A stretch of DNA of 64,000 nucleotides from Synchiropus splendidus (lineage: Eukaryota > Chordata > Actinopteri > Syngnathiformes > Callionymidae). Each line of letters begins with the position of its first letter. The first letter of the stretch is position 1. A model generated the notes under the pieces. The model made no database searches. It had not been told where the DNA came from and saw only the letters and a list, made by a program, of their open reading frames with translations. This document shows, piece by piece, positions 35,891-59,000 of this stretch. The stretch is from contig NC_071335.1 of assembly GCF_027744825.2 (NCBI RefSeq), positions 31,757,501 to 31,821,500 of the forward strand, given 5' to 3'. A program made the translations under genes and the position numbers.

Positions 35891-37154
35891 GCACTCTGTT
35901 GTGTATTGCTTCATTACAACCTGAACAAAGCCGCAAAGTAGAATTGTGTAATTTTGTTATATTTTCGAGATCTGTGCTCAGCTGATCCACCCTGCCTGCA
36001 CTCTCCTCTTAACAACCCTCTCAAGCAGTTTTGGCAGTTGAACCACAAGCATTAATTTTCTAGAAAGAGAGGCTTCAGTATAAGAATAAAACTAAGCACT
36101 TATTGCAACATTCTCCAACAGACTCTCTGAATGCAGAATAAAGCACAGAAACATCTTCAATTAAAGGTTCTGTTTATGGAAACTTTGAAACCTTGTCCCC
36201 CCTTATTTCTTTTCAAGTGAAAGTCAAGGCTAAATACTTTAAACAGTAATATCACTTCTCTGAAAATGTTTTCATTAGTCCATATTTCAAGTTTCTTGTC
36301 TGACGTTTAGAAACTTCATTTTTTTTAAATGAACATTTGTTTTGCCAATTAAAAAAAAATGACAATGGTGCTTTTTAGCTGATCCATCTGGTGTTTCTGT
36401 GCCATTAGAAATTCAAACTATTAAATCTTTAGCCACAATTTGTTTTTATTTTTAATCAGAAGTTGGAATAGTGTGTTACACATTAGATGGGGCACATGTC
36501 TACTGTGTATAATGAGTAATTACGTGGCTAATACACAGGAATAATATGTTTATTTATGGTGATGTTTATTATTTTCAACATGAATTCTTATAGAAGGATG
36601 AAGTCTGAAACTTTTTATTTAAGTGAGTTTTGATCCTTGATCCTACATTGATTTATTTTGTTGGTTTTGTCTACAACCGTTTTGTCTTGATAGCAATAAA
36701 ATATAAATGTGGAGATGTGAAGCCCAGTGAGGTTAGTGTGGCTGTATCTTCAGAATCATTGCTACTCGCTGGATACTGCAGACACCAAAACAAGCTGGAG
36801 AAAATATGTTTATGATCATTTTTCATGAATAAATGTGAAATAAAATCTGAAATAATGTTTAAAATTAAAATTACTAAACCTCTGGCATAATTCATCACAA
36901 TCTGAATAAAAAGGAAAATGTCTACATATGAATGTCATAAACATGTTTGAGCTGTAGCCTGTGAAGTATTTTACTGTCCACTGTAACTGTACTTCATTTT
37001 TGCCCACAGATAGATTCCAGATTTAGACTCATCATAAGGGAACCATGTTCCGAGTGGCCCGGGCAGCTGCTGCGACACACAATGGCTGCTGACATGGGAG
37101 CAGTTGCTTCGCCCCACCTCCTGTGCTGTGACCTCCGACCTTCAGCATGAGGGG
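35891..37154. other. intergenic between tfap4 and srl
   Basis: AT-rich, with only short frames. A CAGCTG E-box (GGGCAGCTGCTGC, about 37063-37075) lies about 90 bp before the srl TATA-like element. No gene is seen. Confidence 0.45.
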
Positions 37155-37163
37155 TATATATAT
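37155..37163 (+). promoter_or_regulatory. srl: TATA-like element of srl
   Basis: TATATATAT in a GC-flanked context (GGGG before, CGCG after). If it works as a TATA box, transcription would start near 37185. That would make the ATG at 37200 the first usable start rather than the in-frame ATG at 37173. Confidence 0.4.
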
Positions 37164-37199
37164 CGCGTGGAGATGAAGCGAAGGCCCCTGGCAGCAAAG

Positions 37200-48573
<11,374 letters not shown>

Positions 48574-49140
48574 GAGCGGTGACGGTGGAGGATGAGACAG
48601 ATGGCAGCAGCCGGGGGGGGGCCTTTTAAAAACACCCCACTTCTCTAAGTCTCTGGGTTTGTGGAGCAAAACAATGAGAGTGAGAAAGCTAGCAACAGGC
48701 TTGATCACATTTCAGATCCATTTGCGTCAGCATTAAGTAGCAGATGAATGGAATCAAGATCTTTCTTAAAGTTGCAGTTATTTACGTTTGACCTGATCAA
48801 CCTTTTCACTGACAGCTGTGTGCCGTGATTTCTGCAACAGAACTTCCTGAAATATAGATTTCTAGACAGAAAAAAAAATGAAATGTGAACTAAAGTACAG
48901 AACGAAGGCAGTGTTGTTTTCTTTTCTTGTTTTGAAGTTTGTATATTATTTATTGGAATATGGATGCTAGCGTGAGCGACGTGGAACACTGTTGTTTGCA
49001 AGGACTGAATATTGAGTCGCATCTGCAGAGTTTTGCTGTCGGCCCACTCTGAAAAAGCACTGTAAGATGAACATGTTGCCAAAGCGAGTTGCATCTACTG
49101 GTGAGGATGAACCAGCTTTTTTTCTGAATAAATAATAATA
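48574..49140 (+). other. srl: 3' untranslated region of srl with poly(A) signal
   Basis: AATAAA at 49127-49132 lies 554 nt after the stop codon. No coding content is seen in between. Confidence 0.55.
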
Positions 49141-51299
49141 ATTTTTCATCACAAAATGACTCTTTTTCATCATTATTATTATCATAGCAATATTTCTAAC
49201 TGAGACATTTTGAAAGTGCCATGGTTGGCTGTGATTCAAGACACACTTATTGGCTAAATTCCCCATTTCTTACGTGTTTAGGAACATAACCTGCTTTCAT
49301 TTTATTGACAACAAAATTGTCGGGTTCTTCATACGTTTTTCAAGACTACTTTTAACTGTAACAATTAAGATTTACTTCAGTAATATAAAAAATAAATAAA
49401 ATTGAGGAGAGGTGCTGTTTCTCTTAATGACCACCAGGAGGCGCGTGTTATATTGAGGTATTTTTCAACTTGTGTCTGCAGCAGGGAACTTAAAGGCAAT
49501 AATGACGAAGAAAAATGACGAAGTTTTTATTTTCTCTATAGGCTTGCGTGAGTTACTTCCGGGCACTCTGGTTTCCTCCCACAAAACACATTGACATAGG
49601 TGTGTGCGCGCGTGTGCGTTAAGATGGCATGTGGCTGCATGTGTGTGTTTGGGGATGGCGAGTTTACAAGAGAGGTGTGTTTACTGAGTCGATAACGCTC
49701 AACTGAAGTCTGTGTTAACACATTACCTCAAACCTCTGTAAACACTCACACAAACACACACACACGGGCGCGCGCACACAAACACTGAACTCAAGTTTAA
49801 ACACCGTTCCCTTGTCATCGGAGAATGATACACACATACTCAAACTCACAGTTATATTGTGTTTTCCTGCTGCGGACACAAGTCAACAAAAAGTCAGTAA
49901 ACTCAATAATTGTACGAGTTTGTTAGCGTCGGTCTCAAGCGAATTTCAGGATGAACGTGAAGACAGAAGACCAGGAAGTTACATTTGCGAATCAAATATC
50001 AGTTTTACACATTGACAACGACAAATGCCAAGTATGTGTCACGACATTTGAATGAAGTACTTTTCAGTTCAAACACGCTGGTCGCCTTTTAATAGCTATC
50101 AAGCTGGCAAAGACAAATAAATACCGGAAGTAAATTACGTTTCGCAAATTAAAAGCAGATAGTATCATTATACTACTCAACATTTACTATCTGTCTCATT
50201 TTAACTATAGATGCTGTTGCGGGTTATTCCGAGGTAGCCAAAATATGAAAATGCTATTTTTTATAAGCTAACCCGATATTGGTGACTGCCAAAAAAAGTT
50301 GTTTTTTTTCTTCATTTTTTAAAATTAGCATGTTTGTAATATATATATAATAGCTAATTATTCATATTGTTATATTCATTCCAATGCGTTTTTCGTTCCA
50401 ATGTTTTTTTTATAATGTGCTAAAGTATCTCTATTTAATCTGCTGATCCAGATTCAATACTAGATATGAAGAGCCCCAAAACTGGATTTAGAATGTGTAC
50501 CATTATAATTCATTCTTCCAAAAACAAAACAATTTTGAGCTGGTGCATTGTCTTTATTACCTCTGCTGGGGAGGCTTTGTTTGAGTTCTGTCTGCTTGTA
50601 AAATTGCTCAAAAAGGTTACCAGTAAATTTCAATAAAATTTTATAGAAAATATGACAGTTGGATAAGCAAAATATTATTAGATTTTGGTTGTGATTCCTT
50701 TTTTCCAAACTCCCTGAGGTGACTGCAACTGTAATTGACCATTACATTAGTTGACTGGAACATTAATTGACTAGCTGTGACGTCATTGTTCTCTGCATTT
50801 TGAGCAGTTCAGGTTGAAATGCTTGAAAAGTTTCAAAACAATATTTGACTGTATATTAATGGTTTGCAACACCAGACATAACCGTTATATATGCCGACTC
50901 ATCACTAAAGTTACCAGTGACTATTTGACTGTCAGAATAAACATTAACCTACACACCAATTCTGACTTTGCTGCTTAGTTTCTACTAGATTGTACCTTCT
51001 CTCCGGCTGTTGAATTTTAATCATATTTAAATGCATTTATAAAGGTGTATAAATATGGTGATAAAACACTGTATGTATTGTGTAACTTCGCACGCTAATG
51101 GTTTGTCTGGACGTGTCATTTTTCAGCAAAAAATAAAATAAACACACTATATATCACTATTGCGTGTCGTAACTGTGTACAAAGCATGAGATTTTATTTC
51201 CAAAAACCCGGCGTTGTCGAGCACCAACACGACCGGAAACTGTTTTATTTTCCAGCTCCGAACTTGACAGGCTGATCCCGTCAACCCGCTCTGCCACAA
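49141..51299. other. intergenic between srl and adcy9
   Basis: AT-rich with short frames only. It holds a LINE-tail fragment (49556-49650) and CA/CG-alternating sequence (about 49745-49782). No gene is recognised. Confidence 0.5.
49556..49650 (+). mobile_element. third fragment of the dispersed LINE tail
   Basis: CTTCCGGGCACTCTGGTTTC followed by CTCCCACA matches the core of the fragment at 5701-5850. The following GTGTGTGCGC-rich part corresponds to the usual variable segment. Confidence 0.5.
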
Positions 51300-52316
51300 C
51301 AGCTGGGGGAGGATTTCCGAGCCAGTCATGGCGAAGATGGTGGCAGCTACGGGCGTGGAGATCCAGCTTTCGCCCGGATAGCGAGAGAAGCGTCACCAGG
51401 AGCCGGATCAGGTCTTGCAAAGCCGCACCACCCTCCAAGGTAGAAGAGAGACCAGTCAAGGGGGAAAGGGAGGCGACCAGCGGCGGACGGAAGAGCGCGC
51501 ACAATAGCCAGCGCGCGCGCACACTGCTGCTGGATACATGCAGGCAGGCGAAACTCTCTGGATCCCCCGGACCAGGAGCCATCGAGACGGACGATCGATT
51601 CCCCGCTGGCGAGACACCCGAGGGGATCCGTGGAAGTGCTCCGGAGATCCTCCGCTCTCTCCTTGAGGGAATGCGAGGGAAGGAAACCCAGCGTCACTTG
51701 CAAATAAGCGGACTGGATCTGCTCTCCAAACGCAGGAAATTCGGCCTGGGAAAAAGTTTGGAAGCTTTTGGAGGCGACCGAGAAGGGAGGGGAGAGGGCT
51801 TCTCTTCTCACTGACGTTTGGCACGCGTTTTACGACTTGACTTTTTCAGTACTTCCAGTCAGGCTGTGGTGCGTTCGGCGGCGCAGAAAGGAAGCCGTAC
51901 ACGCTGCTGCTGTTGTTATTGCACGACTTTTGATCATCTCTATTTATAGACCGAGCCAAGCTGTATGTTTTGCCTGCTGCGCGCAACAAGTTGCAGACAC
52001 TCCCAGCCGACGCACATTTGGACCAACCTGTACGCTGGATTCCTCCGTGTTTTCCTCCGCTCTCGCTTGGATTATTGGCGTTTTGAGTCGCTGCTGGACC
52101 TCCTGCTCTCAAGGCCGAGGAGGAAAATCCTCTGACTCGGAGAGGGAGTTCAGGAAAGGACGGGGCCGGATCTGTGGGAAGAGGCCTGCCTGTCAGGCCG
52201 CTAATGCTCCGCTCTCTGGACTTCACTGAACTCCAAAAAGGGAGCGCTGCCTCGGAGAGTTCCAAACCTTACAAAGATAGAGGAGACACAACTCTTCCGG
52301 AGGAATGAAGGAGAAG
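51300..52316 (+). promoter_or_regulatory. adcy9: GC-rich promoter and long 5' leader exon of adcy9
   Basis: A CpG-rich block with no protein of recognisable type on either strand ends at a consensus donor (GAGAAG|GTAATT, 52317). It is read as promoter plus noncoding exon 1. The last 12 nt of the exon (ATGAAGGAGAAG, 52305-52316) open a short upstream frame. A MEF2-type CTATTTATAG lies at 51940-51949. The acceptor that joins this leader to the coding exon could not be fixed; ATGCAATAG ending near 52991 is one candidate. Confidence 0.5.
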
Positions 52317-53055
52317 GTAATTTTTTTTTGATGCAAGACTTAAGAACTTGGATTGAGGGCTGAATTCTTCTCTCCCTCTCTCTGGCCTGACAGTGGTTTT
52401 TGGAAGTTTATAGTCCCTCAAGGTTCATTTGTAGTGAACAAACATTCTGTTGTTGTAGGGAGGATATGAGTGGCTGCATTATTGTACTCCACGCCATAAA
52501 CATCTGCTGACAGTGAGCGTCTGCCCCCACGATGACACCCTGGCTCAATAGGTCGGACGGTAAACCCTGACATTTTTAGTGTCACCTGGCTTAAGTAGTT
52601 TGAATCACCCGGAGAGGCTCATTTCCAGACAGCCGATGTGAGGATCTATGTGGGGGAAAACCCTCCTTGCACCATCAGCATATCTGAGAAGGATGTTGAA
52701 ATTGACTGATGCTGTTTTTCTAGCCCGCTGGAAAGAAAGCTGGGCTCCAACTCAAAGGCTGTTTAGAGAAGGATTCCTGTAATATGGGTACTGACGCAGA
52801 GCGGAGGTCATAGAATGAACTGTTCAATAAACTGGAGCGGCCCATCTAGCATGGATGAGTGTGCAGGCTTCTGTGAGCACAGCGATGACGTCTGAGACGT
52901 GCTCTGAGTTCACCAAGTGTGATTATTTCAACAACACCTTCGCTCTTTCCCCCGCTCCGCGTGCCTCCCTCTGCCTGTGCTGCGCATGCAATAGACTGGG
53001 TCTGGCTGCCTGAGCTCCACCTGATGATCGTTCTCCACACCACCCGACTGTGACA

Positions 53056-56000
53056 ATGTCATCTGCGGAACCTGAGCAGCAGCTTGTGATGCATGGCACC
53101 AAAGTGAGCTGTGCCTCCAGTGGAGATTGCGGCGTGACGGTGCAGATCACCAACAACGCTCCACAAGGCCAGCAGCATGGACCAGTGAGGGTCGGCAACA
53201 GTAGGGAGATGGATGAAGGCCGTTCGAACAAAACCAACCCTGGCCTTCACAAATACAGCATCTCTTCTAGCTGCAGCTCCGACTCTAGACCACCTGTGAA
53301 TTCTCCCTCCAGAGCGCAGCGGAGGGCGCCCCCGCTTTTTGAACGCTCGGCCGCCCAGTGCTGGGACCCCAAGTTCGACTCCCCGATCCTGGAAGAAGCT
53401 TGCCAGGAGAGGTGCTTCCCTCAAACGCAGCGGCGCTTCAGATATGTCCTCTTTTACCTGGCCGTGGCCGCTCTTCTCTGGGGGCTCTACTTCGGGGTCA
53501 ATCATGAGCGGTGTCATCCGGTGTCCTTCCTGGCTCCCACGGCGTCTTTCTTGGTTCTTTTACTGCTCCTGTTCCTGTTCACCCTGACTCAACAATACAC
53601 TCAAGTGTACAACCAAACCTCCTTGCTGCTGATAGCCGTCACCTTTGCCATCACGCTAGCTCCACAGATACAGACTGCTGGTTACTCTGAGCTGGAGTGG
53701 GCCGCCGGTGGAAACGCTTCACACCTAGGCAAGCTGGACAAGTATCCCACCCCTTGCATCTCTCCTGTGGCAACATTTTCATTTTGTATCGAGGTGCTGT
53801 TACTGCTGTACAGCGTCCTCCATGTTCGCCTGTACGCCTCAGTGCTACTCGGACTCCTGTACTCGGTACTGTTTGAAGCTTTGGGCTGGTTGCCGTTGCT
53901 CCACAGGGATGACCTCTCTACATTCGACTGGGGCGGGGACACACTTCGCTGGCTGGGCCCGGCCAAAGCGCTGCTTCACCTGTGCGCCCATGTCATCGGC
54001 ATCCACCTGTTCATCATGTCCGAGGTGCGCTCCCGCAGCACCTTCCTCAAAGTCGGCCAGGCTGTTATGCACGGCAAAGACTTGGAGGTGGAGAAGGCCC
54101 TCAAAGAACGCATGATCCACTCGGTCATGCCTCGGCGTGTCGCAGATGAGCTGATGAAGCAGGGCGACGACGAGTGCGGCAGCGTGGAGAACTCTGGCAA
54201 GCGCTTTTCAGCCGGTGCCTGCTCTGCTTCCGGCATCATCGTGGGCGGCGTCGGAGCTCCTGGAGTTTCACAATCTCAAAGTGTTACAAGCTCCAAAATC
54301 TACCCTCATAACAACCACAAACGGAAGAAAACATCCATCCCACGAGGCCAGATCATTTTCCGCCCCTTCAACATGAAACGAATGGAGCCGGTCAGCATCC
54401 TGTTTGCGGACATCGTCGGCTTCACCAGAATGTCTGCGAATAAATCGGCTCCGGCCTTGGTGGGCCTCCTCAATGATCTGTTTGGACGTTTTGATCGTCT
54501 TTGTGAACTGACTTGCTGTGAGAAGATCAGCACCCTCGGGGATTGCTATTACTGCGTGGCGGGCTGCCCCGAGCCCAGGCCGGACCACGCCTACTGCTGC
54601 GTGGAGATGGGCCTCGGCATGATCCAGGCCATCGACCAGTTCTGCCAGGAGACCTGCGAGACCGTCAACATGCGGGTCGGCGTCCACACGGGCACGGTTC
54701 TGTGCGGCATCCTGGGGATTAAACGCTTCAAGTTTGACGTGTGGTCCAACGACGTCAATCTGGCCAACCTGATGGAGCAGCTGGGAGTGGCGGGCAAGGT
54801 GCACCTGTCGGAGGCCACTGCCTCGTTCTTGGATGACCGCTACCAAAGGGAGGACGGCCGAGTGGCGGAGAGAGCCGCTCAGAACGTGCTGGAGAAACTG
54901 AAAGGTGAGTCGCTGTTTGTCATTTTTCATGTGTCCAAGCCAAAAACAAAACTGTTTTCACAGCTGTTCATTTTTAGATCTTGTGAAAGAGAGTGATAGA
55001 TACCTGCGTTTGAAGCGGCGGCACACTTTTCAGGGTGATTGAAGTTTGAGGTCTTTCAGCGGGATGAACTTCAAATATGGTGACACGAAGACACTGTGGT
55101 TTTATGACACGGTGAAGCGTACAAGTCCTCAAGCTTGCATTTGTTTTGCCTTTGAGCTTGGAGTGCAGATCCTACGAGCCACACAGCCTGAGAGCATGCT
55201 AGCTTACCTGTCGGTCCTGTTGAGCTCAGCTCGAGTTGGAGCTCAGAGCCTGAGATAAGAGCACCACAACAGAAAGACAGAAATAATTTGGGCAAAAATG
55301 AAATTCATTAACTTAACTTCCGTTACCCTTTTTTTTATTTATTCATGCATTCGCTAGCTCCGCCACCAACAAACCAAACTAATAAGCCACAGTGATATAT
55401 TTTTGGTATTTAGAATAAAAACCCTTTTTTGTGGTGAAAGTTCTAGTTACAAAAAATGTACTGCTGTGACACTGGATGACTTATTACGTAGTATCCTGTT
55501 ATATAATTGCAATTCCTTGGAAAGCGATATTTTGCAAGTAAATTTAAGCAACTAAAGACCTTTCGATGGCAGTAATCTCTTTTATTGGAAATTCCACCAG
55601 GACCATTTAATCTTGGGTTTAAGTCGCACAGAGGCTGTCTGCTCTTTTGTCAACCTATCCTGCAGAGTATTTTCACGCTCGGCCCTGAATGGTGCCATCA
55701 CCCTCTATTTTCAGACGGGTGAACAGTAACAAAGTGAGATATTGACAGGCAGCTTTTGTCCGATGAGAGCAAATCGGCATCCGATTTCCCCGGGGAACCA
55801 TAATCCCCGCTCAGGGGAGGAGATGAGCTTCTGTTTGGGTCTCCGTTCCAGCTGGTTCTTGCTGGTTATTTGGTCTTCCGTTTGGTGTAGGTAACCTGAC
55901 GTCGGTGTGGATTTATGCTCCAATGGATCAAATCAAAATGATTCAAGTGCACACAGCTTCACCTGTCAAGTGGTTGCTGCTCATTTCAGCTGACACCGAT

Positions 56001-59000
56001 TGGTTAAACTGTCTGTGCTTGTTCGGTTGGAACAAAAATCCACACCCACTACGGCCCTTTCTGTCCCAGTTTGGTGACTCCCAATCTTGATGATGTCAGC
56101 ATATGACATGCACATGTTTATTTATTAGTGTTTTATAACACTGTAGTAAATGTTCTAAAGTTCAAAATGTAGTTTGAAAGGAACGTCTTTGATGTGTCCA
56201 TGTCTATTTTTTATAAATATGAAGCTCCATTTTTCTGGGTGGCCTAATGCATGTTTGCGCACAAATATCTTAAGAATCCAACTTGAAATATGCCTGTTTC
56301 TAAGTGGTTTTGGGGTGAATAAAGTTTGAGTTGAAAACCTGGCATTGTCACTTCAGGCCAAAGAGAACTGTAACCAAACTTAAAATAATGTCTGTTTTGG
56401 TTTGTTTAACTCACCACTGGCAACCAAACTAAGTTAGTTTCTCTCTCCTTTTTTTCTCATTGATACTCAGAAGCCCTGTCACTACAAGGTTTTCCAGGTC
56501 AACTGTAATCGCCTAACAAAGTGGTTCGCTCGCCTGTCTGTGTGTCGCCGAAACTGATAACAAAATGAATAGAAAAATGCCGTTGAGCTGAAAACTACAA
56601 TGTAGTCCAACCTCCTATTTACTGAGCACATTCCAGGCGTGATTCCAGCAAGTAACATATTGTCTCCGGCAGCAGAAATTCTGAACAATTCTGTTGTGTG
56701 CAGTCAGATACTGTTAGTCTGACAGTGTATCGTGCCATACTGTTGCAGTTACAGTTCCCGTAACCCACTCTTACGCATCTAAGGAGGATGACTGTGGTGT
56801 AGATTTAGAGGAGAAAGAGCAGATGAGGTAGACGTTACCTGCCTCTTGAGAAACTCTGATCTGCCTGGTGTTTTTGCAGCTCGATAATTACAACAATAAA
56901 CAAAGTAGCAATTATAGTTCAAACAGGTTTGAATGAATTGTTAAAACGAAGGAGGATATTCGTGACACAATTGTCCCAGGTTTGTATTTGAAGGCTTCAT
57001 GCGTGCATCACTCACCTTCATTCCCTAAATACATTTACTCAGTTGCGATATAGCTAAAATTTGACTGGTCTGACAGGTCTGGCCAGCCTGTGTAGCTATG
57101 TTTTTATTTGTGTTAAAGCTCTTCTCAATACATCCTGTTAAATAATGATCGTCGCGTTGCCGCCGGCAGGACGCTGTTTTAAAGGAACCCTATCCTGCTC
57201 TCTCCCAATGGAGCGGTGCAACACATTTTTTATAGGAAAATACTTCACTACAGAAGTCTTGATCTCACGATGAGGTGTCTCGACATTCCATTTCCCAGAT
57301 CTTAAGTATATTTTCTTAAGGTTCAAGACTGTTAGTCTTGAACCTTATGACCCTGCTGGCGTGGAAAGCCAAGTCAGTACACTCTCAGTCTGTAAGGAGT
57401 ATTGATATGACATAAATTGTTGACAGTCAATTGTTTTGTCCATTAGTGGTTTGGCAGCTCTCATTAAAAACCAGCTTTCAGTCTCATTTGAACTGACAAG
57501 CATGTTTGACTCATGCGAAGTGAATGCTCTCCATCTCGACTGATTTCCATGTTACAAAAGAACAACAACACTCCTTCCATATTCTCTAAGGCCACAAGAG
57601 TAATGCCATCCCTGGGTATGAGGCAAAGCAGGTGTTTATTGTGTTCTAGTAAACATATGTTGTAGAGTTGAAAGGTAGATCCTTGTCGTATCAATATCAA
57701 GATATTACAACTGCAAACTCAACAATTTATCGTGTTTGTATCACGGTCTAAAAATTCAATATGTCAGTGGCTCAAAATCAACATCAATGTGATCAATGCT
57801 GAGCATCCAACTTTCCACATCCTATTGCATCATGTTTTCATTTTTCTAAAAAACACTCGTTTTCACTAAACCCGTAGTCATGTTGTATGATATAAACATC
57901 GAGATATCTGGCATGAATATGACGTGAACTTTTGCCCATGTCGTTCTGTCCAGTCATGTCGACATCGGATGGATGGTTCCAATTTGAAATCAAATGGTAT
58001 AAAGATTGGATTGTTCGAAATGTCCAAGGAAGCCATCAACAGCTCACACTGCTGACAATTCAATTTTCAATAGTCCAGACAATTTGCTGCGGAGGGGCAA
58101 AGGCCTTCCATGATCTCATAATGTTACTTATTGACCAGCTCATACAGAATGTATGAATGGAAAGTGCCAAGCATTGTGTGCGTGTGTGTTAATAGCGTTC
58201 TCTAAACCAACGCTTATCTCCACTGCCCAGTGGGTGTGTGCTTTGGTATGCTGTAGTGGTGCCGTGCAAAAGCTACCTCTGAATAATAGATATGGAGTGT
58301 GTTCCCCAGCCTGTTAAAAAACTCACGAGTTTCCTATGCGCCGGTTTATGGAGCTAAAGTGCTTATCATGGAGCTAAAGGCACTCCATGATAAGAGGGAC
58401 TGCTTTCCAGTGCGATTTGAGATCAACATAGACAGAAGAAGAAATCATTTGTCAATTTTATCGCAAAGATCTTCATGTGGCCTTTGTGGTGAATCAATGC
58501 AAAAGGATCAAGTCAGGTTTGGGGGTCACACTAAGTAGGGTGTATTTTGGTTTGAGCCGTCCTGCTTTGTACAGTTGGGGAGGGTGAACGGGTGAAACTG
58601 AAATTGGACCCAAGTAGATTCTAATGACTTGCATAATTTCGCGTAACTTGCATAACTTCTATTAGTGCCGGTTGATTCTGTAAATAGTGATGTCAACTAA
58701 AATTATTATGCCATGGCATTATAAAAAAAGTGGTGTAATAATATTTAGATTAAAAAAAAATGTTTTGGATGTTGTATGTGCATCTTCTTCTAAATATTAT
58801 TCCTAAATACTTTCTATTTTCCATTTCTATATAGGTGGTGAATGTCAAATAACTATGCTCAAAGTATAAAAAAAACATTTTGATGAACAAGAAATTATCC
58901 ACGAAAAGTATTCTAGTATGACCACTGAGGGGGACAGATGCAAAATAATCACGGATAATAAATGTAAGTTGATCAAATAACAAGTGACTTGAAATGAATT

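Noticed and set aside
51347..52265. Frames of 120-154 codons on both strands in the adcy9 leader region
   Set aside because: Expected in GC-rich, stop-poor DNA. They overlap each other in several frames and show no domain.
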